Shown in pieces: positions 15,049 through 22,704 of a stretch of DNA of 56,082 nucleotides. The position numbers and the translations under genes are program-made. The notes under the pieces were generated by a model, which made no database searches, had not been told where the DNA came from, and saw nothing but the letters and a program-made list of their open reading frames with translations. The stretch lies in assembly GCA_902798825.1 (NCBI GenBank), contig CADBYI010000016.1, positions 1 through 56,082 on the forward strand, read 5' to 3'. Source of the DNA: an uncultured Eubacteriales bacterium (GTDB lineage Bacteria; Bacillota; Clostridia; Christensenellales; CAG-138). How positions within the stretch are numbered: the stretch's first letter is position 1; the number at the start of each line of letters is the position of its first letter.

Positions 15049-15705
15049 ATGCAGGAAAGCATCATCATCCGTCTCGAGACGGAAAAGGACTTTCGGGCGG
15101 TGGAGGAGCTGACCCGGGAGGCATTTTGGAACGTGTACAAGCCCGGCGCCGACGAGCACTATTATCTGCACGAGATGCGGAACCACCCCGACTTCCTGCC
15201 CGAGCTTGATTTCGTGCTGGAGCTGGACGGCCGGATCGTGGCCAGCATCCTGTTCACCAGGGCCTGGCTGGAGGACGAGGAGGGCCAAAGAAAGGAGATC
15301 GTCTCCTGCGGTCCCCTGTGCGTCCACCCGGCGTTCCAGCGGAGGAAGCTGGGAAAGCGCCTGATCCGCCACGCCTTTGGGGCGGCCCGGGAAATGGGAT
15401 ACGACGTGAACGTGAACTTCGGCAACCCGGGCAACTACGTGACGTCGGGCTTCGTAAGTTGCAGGAAAAAGGACGTGAGCTGCTTTGCCTGGGGGAACTA
15501 TCCCACGGCCCTGCTGGTGGCGGAGCTGGTCCCCGGCGCTCTGGACGGCAGACGCTGGCTGTACATCCCCAGCACCGCCGCCGATTGCTGCGAGGACACG
15601 GCCGCGGTGGCGGCCTTCGACGCCACCTTCCCGCCGAAGGAGAAGGCCTGGGCACCCAGCCAGGAGGAATTCTATATCTACAGCCATTCCTCGGTGGTGC
15701 GATAG
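15049..15705 (+). CDS. GNAT family N-acetyltransferase (YhbS-like)
   Basis: The 218-residue protein opens with IIIRLETEKDFRAVEELTREAF and has the acetyl-CoA region CGPLCVHPAFQRRKLGKRLIRHAF. The GNAT core is followed by a ~75-residue C-terminal extension ending in YIYSHSSVVR. The layout resembles the YhbS subfamily. AAGGAGG precedes the start, and it ends the same-strand run with a strong terminator. Confidence 0.87.
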   Translation: MQESIIIRLETEKDFRAVEELTREAFWNVYKPGADEHYYLHEMRNHPDFLPELDFVLELDGRIVASILFTRAWLEDEEGQRKEIVSCGPLCVHPAFQRRKLGKRLIRHAFGAAREMGYDVNVNFGNPGNYVTSGFVSCRKKDVSCFAWGNYPTALLVAELVPGALDGRRWLYIPSTAADCCEDTAAVAAFDATFPPKEKAWAPSQEEFYIYSHSSVVR

Positions 15706-15718
15706 CATCTAAATAATT

Positions 15719-15743
15719 AGAAGGGGCCGAACGGCCCCTTCTT
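15719..15743. terminator. Bidirectional intrinsic terminator
   Basis: GAAGGGGCCG (15720-15729) pairs with CGGCCCCTTC (15732-15741) across a 2-base loop, followed by TTCCTGTTT. It lies between convergent genes, the GNAT (plus) and the small membrane protein (minus). Confidence 0.75.
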
Positions 15744-15754
15744 CCTGTTTGCTG

Positions 15755-16078
15755 TCAGGCTTTATATTTCTTGTATATCCGCCGGTACACGACCACCAAA
15801 ATGGGTATGCCCACCAGGCAGGTGAGGGCCGCCAGCATCCCGGCGGCGGAGACATTGAAGAGGCTCAAAAGGGCGGCGGCCCAGAAGCCCAGGGAGAACA
15901 GAATCCACATCCAGCCGTTGGCCCGGTTGTAGGCGGGGATGTCCCGTATCTGCCAGGGCTTCACCTCTGAGCCGGCATAGAAATGCATGGGCTTCTTTCG
16001 CCTCATGGCATAGATGCCGATGCCCGTGAACAGGGCGGCGCAGGGGACCATGATGAGGATAAACAGGTACCTTTCCAT
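15755..16078 (-). CDS. Small membrane protein (three predicted helices)
   Basis: The 107-residue protein has hydrophobic segments at about 3-23, 58-76 and 80-98, and a basic C-terminus (YRRIYKKYKA). No family is recognised with certainty. Its ATG comes 1 base after the stop of the E2-like gene and has no evident ribosome site, so translation is probably coupled. A partner role for the E2-like protein is possible. Confidence 0.75.
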   Translation of the reverse strand: MERYLFILIMVPCAALFTGIGIYAMRRKKPMHFYAGSEVKPWQIRDIPAYNRANGWMWILFSLGFWAAALLSLFNVSAAGMLAALTCLVGIPILVVVYRRIYKKYKA

Positions 16079-16079
16079 A

Positions 16080-16973
16080 TCAGTAGGTGAACTGGCTGTT
16101 TTCCCCCAGGGGCTTTTCCAACAGCTCCGGGTTGGCGAAGATGTGCTTGATGAGCTTCAGGCTCCGGGCGAAGTAGAACCCGTCGGCGATCCGCTCGTCC
16201 AGCGTGGCGCCGATGTCGATGAGATCATGAATCGCTCGGGTCCCGTCGGGCAGGAGCACCTCCTCCTTGTGGAGAGCGCCGACGGTGATCATGATGCTGT
16301 TGGTGCCGTAGTTGTTCAGATGGTGGTACACCGCGGGACACTTGATGCTGCCCAGGTTGCTGGTGAGGATGGTGGTGTAGTTGGGGTCCCCCTCGGTGAG
16401 GACCTTGGGATTGATGCCCCAGAAATCCAGCCAGCGGATGATCCGGATGGCCAGGATCAGCACGAACCGGGGCAGGGCGGCGAACTTGTCCAACAGCTCG
16501 TCTATGCCGCCCGTGGCGTGCTCGCTCTTCCTGGTTTCCTTCACGTCCCCCACGATCTTGCGGCTGATGGAGTCCAGCGTGTCCTCGTCCTTGGGCTTCA
16601 GCACCATGAGGCTTTCCTCGGCCCCCTCGGCGAAGCGGCGCTTCACCACGAAGCTAATGGAGATTTCGTCCCGCTCGTACATCCGATAGCCCTGAATGAA
16701 CCGGTTCATAAGGGGACGCTCCTTCACCATCCGGGCCATGGCCGTGACGGCGGCATGGAAGATGGTGGTCTTGTACTCCGGATGCTCGGCATTTCGCCTC
16801 TCCAGATAGGCCAGCAGGTCCGTGGCGTCGATGGAATCGTGGAGGTACACCTCGCAGTCCGTCCGCTTAGGCAGCAGATACCCCATGACGGTCTGCAGGC
16901 CCGGGGCCTTCACCCAACGGCCGTCTCGCCGGTCCCCCCGCTTGCGCGCTTGCTTTTGTTCGTTGTTTTCCAT
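16080..16973 (-). CDS. E2 acyltransferase-like (CAT superfamily) protein lacking the catalytic His
   Basis: The 297-residue protein resembles the catalytic domain of 2-oxo acid dehydrogenase E2 subunits, a fold shared with chloramphenicol acetyltransferase. Recognisable parts are TTIFHAAVTAMARMVKERPLMNRF, a TSNLGSI strand and the C-terminal motif region DERIADGFYFARSL. In true E2 enzymes that region reads DHRxxDG, with the His catalytic; here it is Glu. No lipoyl or E1/E3-binding domain is present. The substrate and activity are therefore uncertain, and it may be a binding protein. Its promoter is at 17060-17088. Confidence 0.7.
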   Translation of the reverse strand: MENNEQKQARKRGDRRDGRWVKAPGLQTVMGYLLPKRTDCEVYLHDSIDATDLLAYLERRNAEHPEYKTTIFHAAVTAMARMVKERPLMNRFIQGYRMYERDEISISFVVKRRFAEGAEESLMVLKPKDEDTLDSISRKIVGDVKETRKSEHATGGIDELLDKFAALPRFVLILAIRIIRWLDFWGINPKVLTEGDPNYTTILTSNLGSIKCPAVYHHLNNYGTNSIMITVGALHKEEVLLPDGTRAIHDLIDIGATLDERIADGFYFARSLKLIKHIFANPELLEKPLGENSQFTY

Positions 16974-17059
16974 GGTTCGTCTCCTTGTCGATGGGTTCAG
17001 AAGGGGATGAAAGGCGGATACGTTCCATCCTTCGTTCCTTCAAAAATTCGATCTAGCCG

Positions 17060-17088
17060 AGTATACCATAGCCGACGGGGAATCACAA
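17060..17088 (-). promoter_or_regulatory. Promoter for the E2-like gene
   Basis: On the minus strand, TTGTGA (17083-17088), a 17-base spacer and TATACT (17060-17065) lie about 87 bases before the start codon at 16973. Confidence 0.65.
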
Positions 17089-17118
17089 CCGATTTCTGCG
17101 AAAGGGGGGATAATAAAC

Positions 17119-17420
17119 GGAGGGACCGCAGACGCGATCCCTCCCAGGCTGTCGAAAAAGGCGGCAGACCATTTGCGGCAAATAAATACATGGACGGTCA
17201 AAGAACCGTCCCCGTAATACGGCAGGTAGAAATGGCGCAAACCGCCATTTCTTTTAAATTGATGCCGCAAATTAACGGCGTTTTTGCCCATTCGCAGTAC
17301 CTTTGTACAGCTTCAGGGCAAAGAACGCCGTTTCTGCCATCCTTTGCTTTGCTGACAGCCTGTTCTGCTTGTCAAAAGGTTTTTGACAAGCAGAGAGGGA
17401 CCGCGGACGCGGTCCCTCCG
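17119..17420. repeat. Composite intergenic hairpin array
   Basis: The stretch is bounded by two near-identical hairpins, GGAGGGACCGC...GCGATCCCTCC (17119-17144) and GAGGGACCGC...GCGGTCCCTC (17395-17418). Between them lie GGACGGT/ACCGTCC (17192-17211) and AAATGGCG/CGCCATTT (17230-17250), plus the REP-like unit at 17332-17393. No coding frame is convincing. With the promoter at 17060 this accounts for the 463-base gap 16974-17436. It looks like stacked REP/BIME-type repeats. Confidence 0.65.
17332..17393. repeat. REP-like hairpin unit (copy 2)
   Basis: TTCTGCCATCCTTTG is followed by GCTGACAGCCTG and a stem CTGCTTGTCAAAA/TTTTTGACAAGCAG (17365-17393). Apart from a small insertion, it matches the block at 751-805. 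Confidence 0.7.
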
Positions 17421-17436
17421 GCGATTTTGGGGAAGA

Positions 17437-19461
17437 TTACAGCATGGCCGAGCCGCCCGTGACGATCCAGGCGGCCAGGGAGGCCACCAGGAGGGCGCCG
17501 GGGTACACACTGCCCGTGCGGCGGTAGAAGTAGGTGCAGAACAGGCTGAACACCAGCACCTGGGGCACGAATAGGATGAGCAGCGACATGAAGGGGCCCC
17601 CGAAGGTGGAGCCAAAGAGCACGTCCGCCCCGGGTCCGATGCCCAGGAAGAACGGGATATACTCGATGAGCACGATGATCAGCACCCCGCCCACCATCAT
17701 AAGGGCGTTCCGCCACCAGGACCCGACAAAGCCCCGGGCGCCCGGTTCATAGGTGGCGTTCGTGCGCATGGAGGCCATGATCTTCGAGTTGTTCAGCAGG
17801 AAGAACAGGGCAAACAGGGGGATATAGACGCAGAACTGACCGAGCCGGGCCCAGGTGAAGGTCTTGAAGAAGGGCCAGATGAACCGAAGGTCCAGCAGGT
17901 ACAGGGCCCCGGCCAGGGCCACTACGGCGTAGACGAGCAGCAGCAGGCAGAGGACCAGCAGGGCGGACTTGCCCAGCAGCTTCCAGCCGATCTTTTTCGG
18001 CGCCGCCTCCGTGCCCAGGCCCATGCCGTACCAGCCGTCGAAGGCCTCCGTCTTCTTCGCCTTCTTCCAGCCGATCAGGGAGGTCACTACCATGACCAGG
18101 ATCAGCAGGCTGTACCAGCCGATGAAGCCGTTGCCCACGGTCATGCGGAAGATTCCCTCGGGCAGCGGCAGCAGGGCGTGGCCCAGCTGGGTCATGAAGG
18201 GATAGGTGAAGCCTGCGATAAGCATGGTGATGACGGCGCCTCGCCACCATTTGCCCCGGGGCTTGACGTTGGCCTTGGGGGGCAGGGGCTGGGGGATATC
18301 AGCAAAGAAGGGCACTGTCAGCAGCAGCTCCGCAAAGGGCACCAGGGCCAGCAGGGTGCAGAGCATGGAGAGCAGCACCAGCCACTCCTTGCCCATGGCG
18401 ATCTGGTCCGCAGGGTCGAGGGCGGCCATGCTTTCGGCCCCGAAGGCCTCCCGGAACCAATCGAGGGCCACCGCCAGGCCCCGGGCGTTGTGGGTGGTGA
18501 GCCTATGATTGGTGTACAGGAGCTCCATCCGCCTGGCGCTGCCGTCCGCAAAGCTTCCGAAGGTGGTGTCCCAGGCCGCCTGATCGGGGGTGGTGCCCAG
18601 GAACTCGCAGCGCAGGTCGGAGGAAAGCAGCTTGTCGTCCACGGTCCGCTTGTAATCGCGGAAATAGCTGAACTCATCCCACTTGGCCTGGAGCAGCAGC
18701 ACGTTGTTGAAGTGGATCTTGTCCGTGTCGTACACGGAATCCCGGAACAGCTCCCCGCATTGGAGGACTGTGGCCCTCGGCTCATACTCCGTGCCCGCGA
18801 AGGCCGCCGCCACGGACCAGCCGGCCCAGGTGCCCATGGAGTGGCCGCTGATGCCGAGACGGGTGCTGTCCACGTTGTCCATGGTGGCCAGGACCGCATA
18901 GGCCGCTGCGCCGCCGCAGGAGCTGTCCCAGATGGCGTTGCCGTCCTGGTCCTTGGAATAATAGTCGTTGAAGAAGGTCAGGTTGGAGAAGTTCATGAGG
19001 ATGCGGTAGCGGACCGTGCCGCCGGTCTTTTTAAAGGTGCCGGCCTCCACGCTGTCCTCGCCGAAGTTCACCTTGACCGAGTGGTTCACATAGCCCCGCT
19101 CCTTGAGGCCCGGCTCGGAGAAGCCGTGGCCGTATTCGTCCAGGGACAGGACCACCACGCCCCGCCGGGCCAGCTCGATGGCGTAGGCGGCGTTGGTCTC
19201 CCGATCGTTCTGGTAGCCGTGGAGGAGCAGCACGCCCGGGGCCTTGTGCTCCGCCGTGGCGGTCTTGGGCGTGTAGAGCTTGTAGGTCATCCTGCCCAGA
19301 TGCTGTTCCCCGTTCTCTCCCCGATAGGCGTCGATGACGCCCTCCGTAACGTCGATGTTGCCGTGGTCGGTCTGGATGGCGTTGGCGATCGTCAGCGCCC
19401 CAAAGGCGACGACGAGCAGCACGGCCAGCAGAACGGCCCATTTGGTGCGTGCTTTTTTCAT
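17437..19461 (-). CDS. Membrane-anchored alpha/beta hydrolase fused to a polytopic membrane domain
   Basis: The 674-residue protein starts at MKKARTKW, preceded by AGGAGGGG; the frame is open further upstream but overlaps the next gene. Residues ~8-28 form a membrane anchor. Residues ~55-390 are an alpha/beta hydrolase with LLLHGYQND and a nucleophile elbow, GISGHSMG (Ser near residue 207). From ~420 to the end there are about seven or eight membrane helices. Hydrolases with this long C-terminal membrane part are poorly described. The active site is probably outside the cell, so a lipid or envelope ester is a plausible substrate. Confidence 0.75.
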   Translation of the reverse strand: MKKARTKWAVLLAVLLVVAFGALTIANAIQTDHGNIDVTEGVIDAYRGENGEQHLGRMTYKLYTPKTATAEHKAPGVLLLHGYQNDRETNAAYAIELARRGVVVLSLDEYGHGFSEPGLKERGYVNHSVKVNFGEDSVEAGTFKKTGGTVRYRILMNFSNLTFFNDYYSKDQDGNAIWDSSCGGAAAYAVLATMDNVDSTRLGISGHSMGTWAGWSVAAAFAGTEYEPRATVLQCGELFRDSVYDTDKIHFNNVLLLQAKWDEFSYFRDYKRTVDDKLLSSDLRCEFLGTTPDQAAWDTTFGSFADGSARRMELLYTNHRLTTHNARGLAVALDWFREAFGAESMAALDPADQIAMGKEWLVLLSMLCTLLALVPFAELLLTVPFFADIPQPLPPKANVKPRGKWWRGAVITMLIAGFTYPFMTQLGHALLPLPEGIFRMTVGNGFIGWYSLLILVMVVTSLIGWKKAKKTEAFDGWYGMGLGTEAAPKKIGWKLLGKSALLVLCLLLLVYAVVALAGALYLLDLRFIWPFFKTFTWARLGQFCVYIPLFALFFLLNNSKIMASMRTNATYEPGARGFVGSWWRNALMMVGGVLIIVLIEYIPFFLGIGPGADVLFGSTFGGPFMSLLILFVPQVLVFSLFCTYFYRRTGSVYPGALLVASLAAWIVTGGSAML

Positions 19462-19490
19462 ACGAACCCCTCCTCTTTTATGATAGTCGA

Positions 19491-19525
19491 TAATCAAAAT
19501 AGGACGCCCCTGAAAAAGGGCGTCC
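19491..19525 (-). terminator. Intrinsic terminator of the PPOX-like gene
   Basis: On the minus strand, GGACGCCC and GGGCGTCC (19518-19525 and 19502-19509) form an 8-bp stem followed by TATTTTGATTA. It separates the PPOX-like gene from the hydrolase gene. Confidence 0.75.
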
Positions 19526-19538
19526 ATCGCTTTGCCTG

Positions 19539-19940
19539 TCAGAGCGCCACCGTTTCCGCCGGGGCGGTGAAGGAGGAGAAGGTGGCTTCGGCATCCTCGA
19601 AATAGAGGACCTGGGTGTTGCCGTCGTCGGGATCGTACATGGCCTTCAGATTGGGATACTTCTCCAGCATGGCCACCTTGGCCTCCCGTCGATCGTCGTT
19701 CAGAAGTTTTCCGGTCACCCGGACCCACTGGCCCTTACAAAAGGCGCAGATCTCCGCCTTGGGGTTCTCGCCCAGCTGCTTTGATACGGGCTTCACCTTG
19801 CCGGTCTGGATGTAGAGCTTTCCCTCATAGACCATGGCCGTGCCGAAGGGCCGCACCCGGGGCTGATCCCCCTCCACGGTGGCCAGATAATAGGTCTGGG
19901 CCTCGTCCAAAAACGCGCACACTCTTTCCGCTGCTGTCAT
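19539..19940 (-). CDS. Pyridoxamine 5'-phosphate oxidase-like flavoprotein
   Basis: The 133-residue protein has the split-barrel FMN-binding pattern YYLATVEGDQPRVRPFGTAMVYEGKLYIQTG and a CAFCKGQWVRVTGKL strand. Proteins of this length are general flavin or F420-type reductases and not true PdxH enzymes. The substrate is unknown. It has its own promoter at 19972-20000 and a terminator directly downstream. Confidence 0.85.
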   Translation of the reverse strand: MTAAERVCAFLDEAQTYYLATVEGDQPRVRPFGTAMVYEGKLYIQTGKVKPVSKQLGENPKAEICAFCKGQWVRVTGKLLNDDRREAKVAMLEKYPNLKAMYDPDDGNTQVLYFEDAEATFSSFTAPAETVAL

Positions 19941-19971
19941 TTGCTTGTCCTCCTGTGGTTTCTTTCCCTAT

Positions 19972-20000
19972 AGAATATATGATCTGTCCCGGATCGTCAA
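19972..20000 (-). promoter_or_regulatory. Promoter for the PPOX-like gene
   Basis: On the minus strand, TTGACG (19995-20000), a 17-base spacer and TATTCT (19972-19977) lie 32 bases before the start. Confidence 0.65.
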
Positions 20001-20004
20001 GGGT

Positions 20005-20496
20005 TCACAGCCCGAAGACCAGATCATCCCCGTCCCGCTCCGGCAGCAGATGAAAGCCCAGGGACGCATAGAGACTCTGGGCCCGCTGATTGTCCCTTTC
20101 CGCGGCCAGCTTGATGGGCTTGGCGGCGTCGGCTGCTTTGAGAAGGCGGATCGCCAGCCGGGCAGCGCGCCGGCCGTATCCCTTCCCCTGGTGCGCCTTG
20201 TCCACAAAGAAGCTCCAGGACCAGGCGTCGCCCTTTGCCAGCCACTTGCCCAGGCTGATAAAGCCTACCGGCTGCCCGTCGGCATAGATGAGACAGGGCA
20301 GGTTGTCCTCCCGGAACAGGTAGGCCCGTCCGATGGAGAACCAGGCAGGGTTCACCAAATCCCGCTGCGCTTCGGTCAGCTGACAGTCCACGGTGGCGTA
20401 GATGAGGTCCGCCTCCGTTCGGATAGGCCGGATGCTCACCTGGCCGTCGGACCATAACGAATCGTTCACCCCCTCCAAAGTCTCTCGCAGGGTCAT
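20005..20496 (-). CDS. GNAT family N-acetyltransferase (spermidine acetyltransferase-like)
   Basis: The 163-residue protein has the acetyl-CoA loop in SWSFFVDKAHQGKGYGRRAARLAI and the C-terminal NQRAQSLYASLGFH helix. A WSFFVDKxHQGKGYG-type sequence is common in spermine/spermidine acetyltransferases, which suggests, but does not prove, a polyamine substrate. Its promoter and a palindrome lie just upstream at 20514-20558. Confidence 0.85.
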   Translation of the reverse strand: MTLRETLEGVNDSLWSDGQVSIRPIRTEADLIYATVDCQLTEAQRDLVNPAWFSIGRAYLFREDNLPCLIYADGQPVGFISLGKWLAKGDAWSWSFFVDKAHQGKGYGRRAARLAIRLLKAADAAKPIKLAAERDNQRAQSLYASLGFHLLPERDGDDLVFGL

Positions 20497-20513
20497 GCCG
20501 TTTTCCTCCCGAA

Positions 20514-20558
20514 TGTATTGAATACAATAAGTATATCATGGATGGAGGCGGACATCAA
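20514..20558 (-). promoter_or_regulatory. Promoter with palindrome for the GNAT gene
   Basis: On the minus strand, TTGATG (20553-20558), a 17-base spacer and TATACT (20530-20535) form the promoter. A palindrome, TGTATT-G-AATACA (20514-20526), lies just downstream, near the expected transcription start, and could be an operator. No regulator gene is next to it. Confidence 0.6.
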
Positions 20559-20570
20559 CGCGAAGCCCCG

Positions 20571-20599
20571 TTGAAAACCTTGATCGGTTTTGGTATACT
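20571..20599 (+). promoter_or_regulatory. Promoter for the phosphodiesterase gene
   Basis: TTGAAA (20571-20576), a 17-base spacer and TATACT (20594-20599) lie 31 bases before the ATG at 20631. It is divergent from the GNAT promoter. Confidence 0.7.
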
Positions 20600-20630
20600 G
20601 TTTACATCCATATATCTGGGGGAACGAATC

Positions 20631-21176
20631 ATGAAATGGCTCATCGCGTCGGATTTGCACGGCTCGGCCTACTACTGTCGACAGCTGCTGGGGGCCTTCG
20701 AGAGGGAGGGGGCGGACCGGCTCCTGCTCCTGGGGGACCTTCTGTATCACGGCCCGCGGAACGATTTGCCCCGGGACTACGATCCCAAGGCGGTGACGGC
20801 CCTGCTCAACGAGCATAGGGGGGATATCCTGGCCGTTCGGGGCAACTGTGACGCGGATATCGACCAGGTGGTGCTCCGATTCCCCATCTGGGCTGACTAT
20901 GCCCTGCTGGCGGAGGGGAAAAAGCTGATCTTCGTCACCCACGGCCACCTGTTCAACCTGGACAAGCTCCCGCCCCTGCACGAGGGGGATGTCCTCCTTC
21001 ACGGCCACACCCACGTGCCCGCCTGCGAAACCCGGGACGGGGTCACCTACCTGAACCCCGGCTCCCTGTCCATTCCCAAGGAGGGGTCCTGCCCAAGTTA
21101 TATGACCCTGGCGGACGGTGTGTTTCTCTGGAAGGAGCTGGAGAGCGGTCGGGTATATAGGAAATACGCGCTGTGA
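20631..21176 (+). CDS. YfcE-like metallophosphoesterase (phosphodiesterase)
   Basis: The 181-residue protein has every dimetal-site motif of the YfcE/MJ0936 family: SDLHG, GDLLYHG, GNCDAD, THGH and GHTHVP, ending in LNPGSLSIPKEG. These Mn-dependent enzymes cleave phosphodiester bonds in the cytoplasm, but the natural substrate is usually unknown. The length is typical. It is followed by a MATE gene after 42 bases. Confidence 0.9.
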   Translation: MKWLIASDLHGSAYYCRQLLGAFEREGADRLLLLGDLLYHGPRNDLPRDYDPKAVTALLNEHRGDILAVRGNCDADIDQVVLRFPIWADYALLAEGKKLIFVTHGHLFNLDKLPPLHEGDVLLHGHTHVPACETRDGVTYLNPGSLSIPKEGSCPSYMTLADGVFLWKELESGRVYRKYAL

Positions 21177-21218
21177 GGACCTGTGCTGATGGAATCAACC
21201 GGGAAGGAAGCCGGATCT

Positions 21219-22619
21219 ATGGATGCAAGAAACGATAAGCTCATTCGCATGACTACCCAGCCCGTGAAGAAGCTGGTGCTGCGCTTGGCTTGGCCCTCCA
21301 TCGCCTCCATGCTGATCTCCTCCCTCTACAACATGGCGGACACCTTTTTCGTGGGGCGCATCGGCACCTTCGCCACCGCCGGGGTGGGTCTCATCTTTCC
21401 CCTGATGGCCGTCATGCAGGCCTTCGGCTTCTTCTTCGGCCAGGGTTCCGGCAACTATATGTCCCGGGCCCTGGGCGCCAACCGGCAGGAGGATGCCGCT
21501 CGCATGGCCGCCACGGGCTTTTTCGGCGCCTTGGGCATCGGGGGCCTGCTCCTGGGGCTGGGCCTTCTCTTTTCCACTCCCGTTTTGTCCCTGCTGGGGG
21601 CCGACCCCGGTCGGGTGGCCCAGGAGACCGTGGACCACGCCCGGGCCTATTATTCCGTTCTGCTTCTCGGCGCGCCGTTCATCACCTCCGCCTATGTGCT
21701 GAACAATCAGATGCGCTTTCAGGGCAACGCCTTCTTCTCCATGATCGGCCTGGTGTCCGGGGCGGTGCTGAACATCGGGCTGGACCCCTTGTTCATCTTC
21801 GTCTTCCACATGGGGGTCAGAGGGGCCGCCGCTGCCACGGTGGTGAGCCAGATCTTCAGCTTTTGCCTGCTGTATGCCGGGACGCTGCGCAGCGACAGCC
21901 TGAAGATCCACCTGAAAAACGTTCGTTTTGACGCATACTATCTCAAGAACATGGCCGCCGGCGGCCTGCCTGCCCTGTTTCGCCAGGGCTTTGCCAGCAT
22001 AGCCACCCTGTGCCTCAATGCCGCGGCGGGGGCGGCGGTGCCCCTTAGCCAGGCGGACGCCTCCATCGCCGCCTTCTCCGTGGTGAGCCGGGTCATGTTC
22101 TTCGTGTTCTCCGCCCTGCTGGGCTTCGGCCAGGGATTCCAGCCCGTGTGCGGCTACAACTGGGGCGCCCGCAAGTTCGACCGGGTGCGGGAGGCCTACG
22201 TGTTCTGCATCCGGGTGGGCCTGGTGGTGCTCACGGCCGTCTCCTGCGGCACGTTCCTCTTCGCCCCTCAGCTGGTGGCCCTCTTTCGGGACGACCCCCA
22301 GGTCATCCGTATCGGCGCCGTCGCCATGCGCTGCCAAAGCTGCTCCCTGCCGCTGATGGCCGTGGTGACCATGTCCAACATGCTCTTTCAGACGGCGGGC
22401 AAGACCGTCCGGGCCACCCTCCTCGCCGTGGCCCGTCAGGGGCTGGTGTTCATTCCCTGCGTGCTGGTGCTGCCCCGGCTCCTTACGCCGCCCATCTGGG
22501 GCGTGTACCTTAGCCAGCCCATGGCGGACCTGATGGCCTTTTGCATGGCCCTACCCATGATGCTCCGCATCCTCAAACGGTTCAAAACCGCCATGGCCGA
22601 CCCCAGCTTCACACCGTAA
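21219..22619 (+). CDS. MATE family efflux transporter
   Basis: The 466-residue start is chosen at MDARNDKL because GGAAGGAAG stands 8 bases upstream; an earlier ATG at 21189 is possible. The protein has about 12 membrane helices. The first half holds SIASMLISSLYNMADTFFVG and the second half GFGQGFQPVCGYNWGARKFDR, which is typical of the NorM/MepA branch. It exports cationic compounds across the cytoplasmic membrane using Na+ or H+. It is likely co-transcribed with the upstream phosphodiesterase. Confidence 0.9.
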   Translation: MDARNDKLIRMTTQPVKKLVLRLAWPSIASMLISSLYNMADTFFVGRIGTFATAGVGLIFPLMAVMQAFGFFFGQGSGNYMSRALGANRQEDAARMAATGFFGALGIGGLLLGLGLLFSTPVLSLLGADPGRVAQETVDHARAYYSVLLLGAPFITSAYVLNNQMRFQGNAFFSMIGLVSGAVLNIGLDPLFIFVFHMGVRGAAAATVVSQIFSFCLLYAGTLRSDSLKIHLKNVRFDAYYLKNMAAGGLPALFRQGFASIATLCLNAAAGAAVPLSQADASIAAFSVVSRVMFFVFSALLGFGQGFQPVCGYNWGARKFDRVREAYVFCIRVGLVVLTAVSCGTFLFAPQLVALFRDDPQVIRIGAVAMRCQSCSLPLMAVVTMSNMLFQTAGKTVRATLLAVARQGLVFIPCVLVLPRLLTPPIWGVYLSQPMADLMAFCMALPMMLRILKRFKTAMADPSFTP

Positions 22620-22665
22620 TATTGTTGCCGTGGCAACATATTAAACCGGGTGAACTGGCTATAAT
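22617..22665 (+). promoter_or_regulatory. Palindromic operator and -10 box before the ABC transporter operon
   Basis: TGTTGCC (22623-22629), GT and GGCAACA (22632-22638) form a near-perfect palindrome that extends into TAATA/TATTA flanks. TATAAT lies at 22660-22665. The position expected for the -35 box falls in the right arm of the palindrome, so it looks like a repressor site. The regulator is not evident. Confidence 0.55.
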
Positions 22666-22704
22666 AATCCTGCCTGAAGCAAAGGCAGAAAGAAGGATCA
22701 TCCT

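Noticed and set aside
17119..17420. Hairpin-rich gap considered as a riboswitch or tRNA/ncRNA gene
   Set aside because: The stems are independent, no cloverleaf or known aptamer core was recognised, and parts recur elsewhere as repeats.
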